Positions 1 through 5,213 of a stretch of DNA of 5,213 bases are shown piece by piece. Made by a program: the position numbers and the translations under genes. Numbering within the stretch: position 1 is the stretch's first letter; each line of letters opens with the position of its first letter. Source of the stretch: an uncultured Pseudomonadota bacterium (GTDB lineage: Bacteria; Pseudomonadota; Gammaproteobacteria; Burkholderiales; Rhodocyclaceae); contig CAMLHL010000115.1 in the NCBI GenBank assembly GCA_946479855.1, forward strand, positions 1 to 5,213. The letters are read 5' to 3'. The notes beneath the pieces were generated by a model, which was not told the origin of the DNA, ran no database searches, and worked only from the letters and a program-made list of their open reading frames with translations.

Positions 1-1279
1 CGGCCTGCGCGCTGGTCACGCCGTAGTCGAGCTTTTCGTTGGCGTAGAGGGCCGGGGAATTCCAGATCGGCTCGCCATCCTTGCGCCAGAAACAGTTGAG
101 CGACCAGCGCGGCAACTGCTCGCCGGGATACCACTTGCCCTGGCCGAAGTGCATCAGGCCGTTGGGCGCGTATTTCTCGCGCAGACGGTAGAACAGCTCG
201 GCGGCGTACAGACGCTTGGTCGGGCCGAGGGCGGCGGTGTTCCATTCGGCGCCGTCCGGGTCGTCAGCGGCAACGAAGGTCGGTTCGCCGCCCTGGGTCA
301 GGCGGACGTCCATGGCCTGCAGCTTGTCGTCGATCCGCTGACCGAGGCCCTCGATCCCGGCCCACTGTTCATCGGTGTAGGGTTTGGTGACACGCGGCGC
401 TTCCCAGATCCGGGTGACCTGCATGTGGTGGCCGAACTCGGTCTCGCAGTCGTCGAGACAACCGGTCACCGGCGCGGCGGAACCCGGCTCCGGCGTGCAG
501 GCGAGCGGAATGTGGCCTTCCCCGGCGAACAGCCCGGAGGTCGGATCGAGACCGACCCAGCCGGCGCCCGGCAGATAGACCTCGGCCCAGGCATGGAGAT
601 CGGTGAAATCGGCTTCCGGGCCGGAGGGACCGTCAAGCGATTTGACGTCGGCGGTCAGCTGGATCAAGTAGCCGGAAACGAAGCGAGCGGCCAGGCCGAG
701 GTGGCGCAGGATCTGCACCAGCAGCCAGGCCGAGTCGCGGCAGGAGCCGGTCTTCTTCTCCAGCGTTTCTTCCGGCGTCTGCACGCCCGGTTCCATCCGG
801 ATGGTGTAGCCGACGTCCTGCTGCACCCGGGCATTCAGCGCGACCAGGAAATCGACGCTGCGCATTTTTTCCCGCGAGATGCCGTCGAGGTATTCCTGGA
901 ACAGCGGCGTCGCCGGCAGCTGGTACAGGTAGGGCATCAGCTCATGGCGCTGCCAGGCTTCGTAGGCGAAGGGGATCTGTTCGGCGTGTGGTTCGAGGAA
1001 GAAGTCGAAAGGATTGATGACCGACATCTCGGCCACCAGGTCGACCTCGATCTTGAATTCGCCGGTCTTTTCCGGGAAGACCAGGCGGGCCAGGTAGTTG
1101 CCCTGCGGGTCCTGCTGCCAGTTGATGAAATGCTTTTCCGGACCGATTTGCAGCGAGTACGACAGGATGCGCGTCCGCGAATGCGGGCAGGGGCGCAGGC
1201 GGACGACCTGCGGGCCGAGATTGATCAACCGGTCGTAGCGATACGTGGTGACATGATTGAGGGCGACATGGATGGACAC
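1..1279 (-). CDS. Transglutaminase-like / DUF2126 protein, N-terminal 426 residues (3' end outside window)
   Basis: Cysteine-protease-fold protein of the large bacterial transglutaminase-DUF2126 family (COG1305 plus COG4196 type). The minus-strand frame stays open for 426 codons to the window edge. Residues 1-90 look like the bacterial transglutaminase N-terminal beta domain (HVTTYRYD, LGPQVVRLRPCPHSRT). Residues about 145-250 form the papain-like core with a complete triad: Cys180 in TGSCRD, His229 in DLHAWAEVYLPG and Asp245 in DPTSG. From about residue 325 (RLTQGGEPTFV) the DUF2126 part begins. Family members run to roughly 1100 residues, so well over half is missing here. The start is GTG at 1279, with GGAGAA at 1286-1290 seven bases upstream; the nearby ATG at 1269 is in another frame. 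From family knowledge, these genes usually sit with circularly permuted ATP-grasp and alpha-E domain genes, suggesting peptide or amide-bond chemistry; the substrate is unknown. The family call is firm, the function is not. Confidence 0.93.
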   Translation of the reverse strand, partial: MSIHVALNHVTTYRYDRLINLGPQVVRLRPCPHSRTRILSYSLQIGPEKHFINWQQDPQGNYLARLVFPEKTGEFKIEVDLVAEMSVINPFDFFLEPHAEQIPFAYEAWQRHELMPYLYQLPATPLFQEYLDGISREKMRSVDFLVALNARVQQDVGYTIRMEPGVQTPEETLEKKTGSCRDSAWLLVQILRHLGLAARFVSGYLIQLTADVKSLDGPSGPEADFTDLHAWAEVYLPGAGWVGLDPTSGLFAGEGHIPLACTPEPGSAAPVTGCLDDCETEFGHHMQVTRIWEAPRVTKPYTDEQWAGIEGLGQRIDDKLQAMDVRLTQGGEPTFVAADDPDGAEWNTAALGPTKRLYAAELFYRLREKYAPNGLMHFGQGKWYPGEQLPRWSLNCFWRKDGEPIWNSPALYANEKLDYGVTSAQA

Positions 1280-1285
1280 AAGCTT

Positions 1286-1290
1286 TCTCC
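1286..1290 (-). promoter_or_regulatory. Shine-Dalgarno that fixes the GTG start of the transglutaminase gene
   Basis: Read on the minus strand, GGAGA stands six to seven bases before GTG at 1279. No ATG is available in this frame nearby, and homology to the family begins within the first ten residues, so GTG is the likely initiator. Confidence 0.7.
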
Positions 1291-1310
1291 GGGGCGAAAT
1301 GACTACCGTC

Positions 1311-1339
1311 TTAAAAGCAAGACACGAACCAGCCTGCAA
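1311..1339 (-). promoter_or_regulatory. Weak candidate promoter for the transglutaminase gene
   Basis: On the minus strand TTGCAG (1339-1334) and TTTTAA (1316-1311) are 17 bp apart, in the 153-bp gap behind the VOC gene. Each matches only three of six sigma-70 consensus bases. The spacing and a leader of about 25 bases are right, but the motif quality is poor. Read-through from the VOC gene is an equally good explanation. Confidence 0.25.
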
Positions 1340-1432
1340 CTCCTTGTTTTTTCGATATCCTCTGTCGCCGCCCACCCCTCGCGCCAGCCCGATGACATGG
1401 CAAACGCACCAAGCGGGTGCTTGCCGCCGGAC

Positions 1433-1855
1433 TTAGGGAAGCTTGATGAAACCATCCGCATCGAGCGGGATGAAGGGGTTGAAGCAGACCTCCCACAAAA
1501 AACCGTCCGGGTCGGCAAAATAGCCGCGAAAGCCGCCCCAGAATACCTTGTCGGCCGGCCGCACCAACTTGCCCCCGGCCGCTACTGCTTCTGCCAGCGT
1601 GGCCAGCACCGCCGCCTCGGAAGGCACGTTGTGAGCCAGTGAAAACCCGGCAAAACCGCTTCCCTCCGAAGACACCGCCGCATCCTCGGCGAGCGCCTCG
1701 CGCTGGAACAGGGCAAAGGCCACCGAACCGGCCTGAAAGAAGGCAATGGCGTCCTGGCTGGCCGATGATTCAAACCAGCCCAGCGCCTGGTAAAAGGCTC
1801 GGCTAAGGGCCAGATTTGACACGCCGAGTGTGATGAAGCTGATGGTCTGTTGCAT
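1433..1855 (-). CDS. VOC family protein (glyoxalase/bleomycin-resistance fold)
   Basis: A 140-residue single vicinal-oxygen-chelate protein, probably a cytoplasmic dimer. The N-terminal module opens with the family pattern (FITLGVSNLALSRAFYQALGW, residues 7-27), in which a beta strand is followed by the SxxFYxxLG helix. The C-terminal module has the family hallmark GYFADPDGFLWEV (residues 111-123), where Glu122 is in the usual metal-ligand position. Residues 71-75 (FSLAH) are the strand where the second module begins. The length is normal for a one-domain VOC protein. The substrate cannot be told from sequence: the family includes glyoxalase I, extradiol dioxygenases, fosfomycin and bleomycin resistance proteins, and many uncharacterised members. 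The start ATG at 1855 has only a weak GGA-type ribosome site about eight bases upstream. It lies just past the terminator of the regulator gene, and the transglutaminase gene follows 153 bp downstream on the same strand. Confidence 0.9.
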   Translation of the reverse strand: MQQTISFITLGVSNLALSRAFYQALGWFESSASQDAIAFFQAGSVAFALFQREALAEDAAVSSEGSGFAGFSLAHNVPSEAAVLATLAEAVAAGGKLVRPADKVFWGGFRGYFADPDGFLWEVCFNPFIPLDADGFIKLP

Positions 1856-1877
1856 CGTTTTATTCCGGCGAACTGGG

Positions 1878-1921
1878 AAAAATAGCGAACAGGGGCGGCT
1901 TCGACAATCGCCGCCCCGTTC
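1878..1921 (-). terminator. Intrinsic terminator of the Crp/Fnr gene
   Basis: A perfect 8-bp GC stem (GGGGCGGC at 1892-1899 with GCCGCCCC at 1910-1917) is extended by GAAC/GTTC (1887-1890 with 1918-1921) around one bulged A at 1891. The loop is ten bases. In the minus-strand direction it is followed by TATTTTT (1884-1878). This is a textbook Rho-independent terminator for minus-strand transcription. Its base overlaps the TGA stop codon of the regulator gene. Confidence 0.88.
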
Positions 1922-2618
1922 AGGCCATCTGGTGCTTTTTCAGCTTGGCCATACTGGGAATGCGAATCCGCTTTCCCTCGACCACGATCAGCCCCAGAGC
2001 GCTCAGGTCATGCAGGATGCGCGAGAAATGCTCCTGGGTGAGATTGAGGCGGGAAGCGATCACTCCCTTGTTGGCCGACAGCTCCAATGTCGCAGTCTCG
2101 TCGTCCTGCTGGCTTTCGGGCACTTCGTGCATGAAGTAGGAAATGACCCGCTGCGTTCCGGAGTGCAACGAGTAACCTTCGACATCGATCATCAACTGAT
2201 GCAGGCGCATCGCCATGCCGGCCAGCATTTTCCGGACGAACCCGTGGTCGTTCCGCAATTCTTCGTAGATCGCCGCCTTCGAGACATGGAGCAGCAGCGA
2301 ATCGCTCAGGGCCTGGGCGAAGACGAAATACGGCTTGTCCATGAACATGATGGCTTCACCGAAACTCTGGCCCGCCTGGATGATCTCGACCACCTTTTCA
2401 GTCCCCTGCGAGGACGACAGTGCCAGTTTGATCTGGCCATAGACCAACACATGAAATCCCGTGCAGGCATCGCCGTGTCGAAACAGCGTATCCCCTTTGC
2501 CAACCCGCACCTCGTGCGTCCCTTTGGCCATTCTGGCGAGCTCCTCCGGCCCCAACCCCTCGAACAAGGGGATGCGACTCAAAAGGCTTTCTATTTGTAC
2601 TGGCTGAAAATCCCGCAT
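1920..2618 (-). CDS. Crp/Fnr-family transcriptional regulator (FNR/DNR-like DNA specificity, no Fe-S cysteines)
   Basis: A cytoplasmic transcription factor of 232 residues. Residues 8-125 are a cyclic-nucleotide-binding-type beta barrel (SRIPLFEGLGPEEL, then GDTLFRHGD and GQSFGEAIMF). Next come a long dimerisation helix (about 126-148) and a winged helix-turn-helix (about 178-222: NKGVIASRLNLTQEHFSRIL). The recognition helix carries Glu196, Ser199 and Arg200, the E-x-x-S-R set FNR uses to read TTGAT half-sites. FNR's N-terminal cysteine cluster is absent; the only cysteine is Cys52, so it should not be an oxygen sensor of the Fe-S kind. It could resemble DNR/NnrR proteins, which respond to nitric oxide, but the ligand is not evident. 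The start is ATG at 2618 because AGGAG (2628-2624) sits five bases before it. A GTG at 2624, two codons earlier, overlaps that ribosome site and is unlikely. A perfect FNR-type box lies 73 bp upstream. Confidence 0.93.
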   Translation of the reverse strand: MRDFQPVQIESLLSRIPLFEGLGPEELARMAKGTHEVRVGKGDTLFRHGDACTGFHVLVYGQIKLALSSSQGTEKVVEIIQAGQSFGEAIMFMDKPYFVFAQALSDSLLLHVSKAAIYEELRNDHGFVRKMLAGMAMRLHQLMIDVEGYSLHSGTQRVISYFMHEVPESQQDDETATLELSANKGVIASRLNLTQEHFSRILHDLSALGLIVVEGKRIRIPSMAKLKKHQMA

Positions 2619-2623
2619 GCTCA

Positions 2624-2628
2624 CTCCT
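2624..2628 (-). promoter_or_regulatory. Shine-Dalgarno that decides the start of the Crp/Fnr gene
   Basis: AGGAG on the minus strand ends five bases before ATG at 2618. The upstream in-frame GTG (2624-2622) shares a base with this motif, so it cannot be served by it. This favours the 232-residue protein over the 234-residue version. Confidence 0.7.
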
Positions 2629-2663
2629 CGACAAAAACCATAGTTAGCGCCATGTCATCTGGC

Positions 2664-2674
2664 ATTTATTTATC
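2664..2674 (-). promoter_or_regulatory. Candidate -10 region of the Crp/Fnr gene promoter
   Basis: GATAAATAAAT on the minus strand is the only A/T-rich block between the FNR-type box and the gene. The hexamers GATAAA and AATAAA match four of six bases of TATAAT; with AATAAA as the -10, the gap to the box is 20 bp. No good -35 is seen, as expected where an activator bound near -41.5 replaces it. The exact start site cannot be fixed by eye. Confidence 0.45.
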
Positions 2675-2690
2675 GGCCGCATTTTGGCTT

Positions 2691-2704
2691 TTGATCTGAA
2701 TCAA
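2691..2704. promoter_or_regulatory. Perfect FNR/ANR/DNR-type operator (TTGAT-N4-ATCAA)
   Basis: TTGATCTGAATCAA matches the FNR-family consensus at all ten defined positions, with symmetric half-sites around CTGA. An extra ATCAA half-site follows directly (2705-2709). On the minus strand an A/T-rich stretch, GATAAATAAAT (2674-2664), begins 16 bp downstream and supplies -10-like hexamers at roughly the spacing of a class II FNR-activated promoter (box near -41.5). The regulator's ATG is 73 bp from the box edge. There is no gene in the plus direction that it could serve, since the next one converges. The most likely target is therefore the Crp/Fnr gene. Confidence 0.82.
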
Positions 2705-2766
2705 ATCAAGCCATGGTAACCGTAATTGGTGCGCCAGCGCTTCTAAATCGGACACAGGCAGGGTCA

Positions 2767-2812
2767 GCGGCCATCCGGCCGAGCAAGGATTAATTCACCG
2801 GATGGCGGCCGC
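2767..2812. repeat. Inverted repeat between the GST and Crp/Fnr genes, possible weak terminator
   Basis: GCCATCCGG (2770-2778) and CCGGATGGC (2798-2806) form a perfect 9-bp stem over a 19-base loop. Alternatively GCGGCC (2767-2772) pairs with GGCCGC (2807-2812), leaving a three-base bulge and a 12-bp arm. It lies 60-106 bp past the GST stop codon, in the right place to end GST transcription. No T-run follows on either strand, so Rho-independent termination is doubtful. A protein-binding palindrome or a mere transcript-stabilising hairpin would also fit. Confidence 0.4.
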
Positions 2813-2872
2813 AGGGGTGAGGAGATGGCGGCGTAACGGAAAACCGGGAAATTCCGCCGTGGACCGCAGCAT

Positions 2873-3544
2873 TCAGCGCAGGCCGCCGTATTCATCGGCC
2901 AATTGGTCGTAATGCGCGTGGGCCTCGCTCTCCAGCAGCGCGGCAGCGGTCCACTCGCGCATCGCCGGATGGGCGAGAACAGCATCGCGATAGGCGGCGG
3001 CAAGCGGCGGCAACGGCACGTTGTACACGTCGAAGCGGCAGACGATCGGGGCGAACATGGCGTCGGCCACCGAGAAATCGCCGAACAGCCAGGGGGCATT
3101 GCCGGTGGCGAATTGCGTTCGCGCCTCCTGCCAGATTTCGATGATGCGATCGATATCGCGCTGCACGCTCGGCGTCGCCGGCTTGCCCCGGAGCTTGAGC
3201 TTGAGGTTCATCGGCATGGCCGTGCGTAGCGCGGTGAAGCCGGCGTGCATTTCTGCCGAGATGCTGCGTGCCCTCGCCCGCGCCCGGGGCTCGGCCGGCC
3301 ACATTTGCGGATAGCGCTCGGCCAGGGTTTCGGCGATCGCGATGCTTTCCCAGACCTGGAAACCGTTTTCATGCAGACAGGGAACGCGGGCATTGCCGGA
3401 CAGCGGCTTGAGCGCCGCGTTGTAATCGCGCCCGGCCACCGACACCATGTGTTCGGTAAAGGGAAGGCCGAAATGCTTCATCAACAGCCAGGGGCGCAGC
3501 GACCAGGAAGAGTAATTTTTGTTGCCAAGATAGAGGTCAAACAC
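2873..3544 (-). CDS. Glutathione S-transferase family protein
   Basis: A soluble 223-residue protein of normal GST length, expected to conjugate or otherwise use glutathione on an unknown electrophile. The N-terminal thioredoxin-fold domain (residues 1-80) starts LYLGNKNYSSWSLRPWL. Ser12/Ser13 are in the place of the catalytic serine of serine-type GSTs. Val54-Pro55 is the conserved cis-proline that contacts the glutathione backbone, and Glu66-Ser67 in WESIAIAETLAE is the site that holds the gamma-glutamyl group. The all-helical C-terminal domain (about 90-215) contains the N-capping box motif GDFSVADAMFAP (155-166). The start is GTG at 3544, six bases after a strong AAGGAG. The gene is divergent from the cytochrome c' gene across a 169-bp gap and probably forms its own transcript. 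The SSWSLRPW signature is shared by many proteobacterial GSTs without a known substrate, so I give no gene symbol. Confidence 0.93.
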   Translation of the reverse strand: MFDLYLGNKNYSSWSLRPWLLMKHFGLPFTEHMVSVAGRDYNAALKPLSGNARVPCLHENGFQVWESIAIAETLAERYPQMWPAEPRARARARSISAEMHAGFTALRTAMPMNLKLKLRGKPATPSVQRDIDRIIEIWQEARTQFATGNAPWLFGDFSVADAMFAPIVCRFDVYNVPLPPLAAAYRDAVLAHPAMREWTAAALLESEAHAHYDQLADEYGGLR

Positions 3545-3643
3545 GATGTACTCCTTGTCAGGTTGACTGGCGAGACTTTACCGCAAGGCGAGTCCGCCGC
3601 GCAGTTCCCTGCCGAGCGGACGCGACGGGTATCAACGCTTGCC

Positions 3644-3675
3644 TTGCGCCGCCCCGCCTCCGCAGCCCGTATAAT
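3644..3675 (+). promoter_or_regulatory. Candidate sigma-70 promoter of the cytochrome c' / flavoprotein genes
   Basis: A perfect TATAAT stands at 3670-3675, with transcription expected near 3682 and a leader of about 32 bases before ATG at 3714. The best -35-like hexamer, TTGCGC (3644-3649), is 20 bp away, longer than ideal, and the 17-bp position holds no match. The exact -10 in otherwise very GC-rich DNA is the main argument. I found no convincing FNR-type box here. Confidence 0.55.
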
Positions 3676-3713
3676 TCGCCTCCCGGGTTCCGTCCTGCTC
3701 AAGATCGCCTGCC

Positions 3714-4169
3714 ATGTCCCAGCCTTTGAATTTTCGCCTTTTTTTCCTGTTGACCGCGGCCTTTCTCGCTGGCTGCGGCGAGGTCGAGGATACGCGACCG
3801 GGGCAGCCGGTGAAGACCCGGCAGATGGCCTTCAAGGAGATCGTCAAGGCCTTCGAGCCGATGGGCGTGATGCTGCGCAAGGGAACTTACGACGCCGACA
3901 AGTTCACGGCCATGGCCGACGTCCTGGCGAGCAAGAAGGATGCTCCCTGGTCGCATTTCGGCCCGGACACGAATTACCCGCCGACCAAGGCCACACCGGA
4001 ACTGTGGAAACAGCCGGAACAATTCGAGAAGGACAAGCAGGCCTTCCTCGCCGCCACCGACGCCCTGGTCGCTGCCGCCAAAAACAAGGACAAGGCACAG
4101 GTGGAAATGGCCTACGACAAGCTGCACGAAGCCTGCAAAACCTGCCACAAGCAGTTCAAGGAAAACTGA
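3714..4169 (+). CDS. Lipoprotein cytochrome c' (class II c-type cytochrome)
   Basis: A 151-residue haem protein of the periplasm. Residues 1-21 are a lipoprotein signal: short n-region with Arg8, hydrophobic FFLLTAAF, and lipobox LAGC with Cys21; Gly22 at +2 does not signal inner-membrane retention, so outer-membrane anchoring is likely. A short linker (22-34) precedes a four-helix bundle. Arg36-Gln37 matches the conserved helix-1 arginine, and PWSHFGPDTNY (78-88) and PELWKQPEQF (95-104) are typical of cytochrome c'. The haem motif CKTCH (Cys141, Cys144, His145) is close to the C-terminus, as in class II. By alignment from memory, the distal position corresponds to Phe40 rather than the Met of c556-type proteins, predicting five-coordinate haem. 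Relatives bind NO and are linked to nitric-oxide tolerance; that role is inference here. The start ATG at 3714 has no clear ribosome site. A flavoprotein gene follows 18 bp downstream. Confidence 0.92.
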   Translation: MSQPLNFRLFFLLTAAFLAGCGEVEDTRPGQPVKTRQMAFKEIVKAFEPMGVMLRKGTYDADKFTAMADVLASKKDAPWSHFGPDTNYPPTKATPELWKQPEQFEKDKQAFLAATDALVAAAKNKDKAQVEMAYDKLHEACKTCHKQFKEN

Positions 4170-4187
4170 GAAGGCCGGAAGATTCGC

Positions 4188-5213
4188 ATGTTGAGACTGA
4201 CCGAACTGAAGCTGCCGCTCGACCACGCCGGGGGGGCGCTGCGCCCGGCCATTTGCCAGCGGTTGGGGATCGCCGACGGCGAACTGCTCGATTTTTCGAT
4301 CTTCAAGCGCAGCTACGATGCGCGCAAGAAATCGGCGATCACGCTGATCTACACGCTCGATATCGCCGTCGCCAACGAAGCCGCGTTGCTCGAGAAATTC
4401 GTCGATGACCGCCACATCGGCCCGACACCGGATACCCGCTACAAGTTCGTCGCCCAGGCTCCTGCCGAATTGACAAGCCGCCCGGTCGTCATCGGCACCG
4501 GCCCTTGCGGCCTGCTGGCCGGGCTGATCCTCGCCCAGATGGGCTTCAAGCCGATCATCCTCGAACGCGGCAAGGCCGTGCGCGAGCGGACCAAGGACAC
4601 TTGGGGCCTGTGGCGCAAGAACAAGCTGAACCCCGAATCGAACGTCCAGTTCGGCGAAGGCGGCGCCGGCACCTTCTCCGACGGCAAGCTCTACAGCCAG
4701 ATCAAGGATCCGCAGCATCACGGCCGCAAGGTCCTCGAAGAATTCGTCAAGGCCGGCGCACCGGAGGAAATCCTCTACGTCAGCAAGCCGCACATCGGCA
4801 CCTTCCGGCTGGTCAAGATGGTCGAAAGCATCCGCGCCACGATCACCGAACTCGGCGGCGAAATTCGCTTCGGCAGCAAGGTGGCCCGCATCCTGATCGA
4901 AGACCGCCAGGTACGCGGCGTCGAACTGGCCAGCGGTGAAAGGATCGCTGCCGACCACGTCGTGCTGGCCGTCGGCCACAGCGCCCGCGACACCTTCCAG
5001 ATGCTGCACGAACTCGGCGTTTACATCGAAGCCAAGCCGTTCTCCATCGGCTTCCGTGTCGAACACCCGCAAGCCCTGATCGACCAGGCCCGTTTCGGCC
5101 CCAACGCCGGCAACGAGATCCTCGGCGCCGCCGACTACAAGCTGGTTCATCACTGCAGGAACGGCCGCGCCGCCTACAGCTTCTGCATGTGCCCGGGCGG
5201 CCAGGTCGTCGCC
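4188..5213 (+). CDS. FAD-dependent dehydrogenase, COG2509-like, N-terminal 342 residues (3' end outside window)
   Basis: A predicted NAD(P)/FAD-dependent oxidoreductase whose frame is open from ATG at 4188 to the window edge, ending on a complete codon. Residues 1-95 form the N-terminal extension typical of this family (LRLTELKLPLDH, then SIFKRSYDARKKS). The Rossmann FAD site follows: VVIGTGPCGLLAG (100-112; Gly103, Gly105, Gly108) and the ribose-binding acidic residue Glu126 in ILERGK. FGEGGAGTFSDGKL (155-168) is the second conserved block of the family, and VVLAVGHSARDTF (258-270) is the later FAD-contact motif. Cys333 and Cys335 in YSFCMCPGG are also family-like. Usual length is around 530 residues, so about a third is missing. 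The ribosome site is GGAA at 4177-4180, seven bases from ATG. It is probably co-transcribed with the cytochrome c' gene. The reaction of this family is not established. Confidence 0.92.
   Translation, partial: MLRLTELKLPLDHAGGALRPAICQRLGIADGELLDFSIFKRSYDARKKSAITLIYTLDIAVANEAALLEKFVDDRHIGPTPDTRYKFVAQAPAELTSRPVVIGTGPCGLLAGLILAQMGFKPIILERGKAVRERTKDTWGLWRKNKLNPESNVQFGEGGAGTFSDGKLYSQIKDPQHHGRKVLEEFVKAGAPEEILYVSKPHIGTFRLVKMVESIRATITELGGEIRFGSKVARILIEDRQVRGVELASGERIAADHVVLAVGHSARDTFQMLHELGVYIEAKPFSIGFRVEHPQALIDQARFGPNAGNEILGAADYKLVHHCRNGRAAYSFCMCPGGQVVA

Noticed and set aside
1410..1430. GCACC/GGTGC hairpin just past the VOC stop codon as a terminator
   Set aside because: The stem is only five base pairs and no T-run follows on the minus strand.
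149..1642. A 497-codon open frame on the plus strand opposite the transglutaminase gene
   Set aside because: It lies antisense to a gene with a full catalytic triad and runs into the VOC gene on the other strand. Its sequence has no recognisable domain and the Arg/Gly/Gln-rich look of a GC-rich shadow frame.
1830..2699. A 289-codon plus-strand open frame opposite the Crp/Fnr gene
   Set aside because: It is antisense to a well-supported regulator and passes through its terminator; no family features are visible.
3622..3635. GCGACGGGTATCAA as a possible FNR-type box upstream of the cytochrome c' gene
   Set aside because: Only the right half-site is good; the left matches two of five bases and the distance to the TATAAT promoter does not fit a class I or II site.
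3582..3648. CGCAAGGC (3582-3589) and GCCTTGCG (3641-3648), an inverted repeat in the divergent promoter region
   Set aside because: Eight bases separated by about 50 bp in GC-rich DNA is weak; there is no second copy or matching regulator gene.
4230..4236. Run of seven G near the start of the flavoprotein gene, possible slippage or frameshift site
   Set aside because: Family-like sequence is in the same frame on both sides, so the reading frame is intact, and such runs are common in GC-rich DNA.
3245..4408. A 387-codon plus-strand open frame crossing the GST start, the promoter and the cytochrome c' gene
   Set aside because: It overlaps the cytochrome in another frame and is antisense to the GST start; no domain is recognisable.
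3699..5153. A 484-codon open frame on the minus strand opposite the cytochrome c' and flavoprotein genes
   Set aside because: The plus strand carries clear lipobox, CXXCH and FAD motifs across the same span. The minus frame is rich in Asp/Glu/Ala/Val with no domain, as expected from a mirror of GC-rich codons.

Overview
This is a GC-rich chromosomal window that reads as ordinary housekeeping and accessory DNA from a Gram-negative proteobacterium. The evidence for that is a lipoprotein-type periplasmic cytochrome c', a Crp/Fnr regulator with a perfect FNR-type box upstream, Shine-Dalgarno-led GTG starts, and a COG2509-like flavoprotein. A betaproteobacterium of the Rhodocyclales type (Azoarcus/Dechloromonas-like) would fit, but that placement is inference from codon use and gene content. 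I see no mobile element, tRNA, rRNA or CRISPR array.

Layout. Four genes lie on the minus strand, and two on the plus strand diverge from them. Reading leftward from 3544: a glutathione S-transferase (3544-2873); a 254-bp gap with an inverted repeat and a perfect TTGAT-N4-ATCAA box; a Crp/Fnr-family regulator (2618-1920) closed by a strong intrinsic terminator; a small VOC/glyoxalase-fold protein (1855-1433); and the N-terminal 426 residues of a large transglutaminase-DUF2126 protein (1279 to beyond position 1). Reading rightward from a TATAAT-bearing promoter near 3670: a lipoprotein cytochrome c' (3714-4169) and, 18 bp later, the first 342 codons of an FAD-dependent dehydrogenase (4188 to beyond 5213). 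Both end genes are cut by the window edges.

How the parts may work together. The best-supported regulatory story is that the Crp/Fnr protein, which carries the E-x-x-S-R recognition-helix signature for TTGAT half-sites but lacks FNR's N-terminal iron-sulphur cysteines, has a perfect site of that class in its own upstream region. Autoregulation, or control by another FNR/DNR protein, is therefore likely. The cytochrome c' and flavoprotein genes look co-transcribed. A functional link between them, or with the regulator, is only suggested by position. The transglutaminase-DUF2126 gene belongs to a family usually found beside circularly permuted ATP-grasp/alpha-E genes, which would lie left of the window. 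I found no convincing wholly new system; the most interesting items are the membrane-anchored cytochrome c' and its partner, the regulator/box match, and the edge transglutaminase locus.
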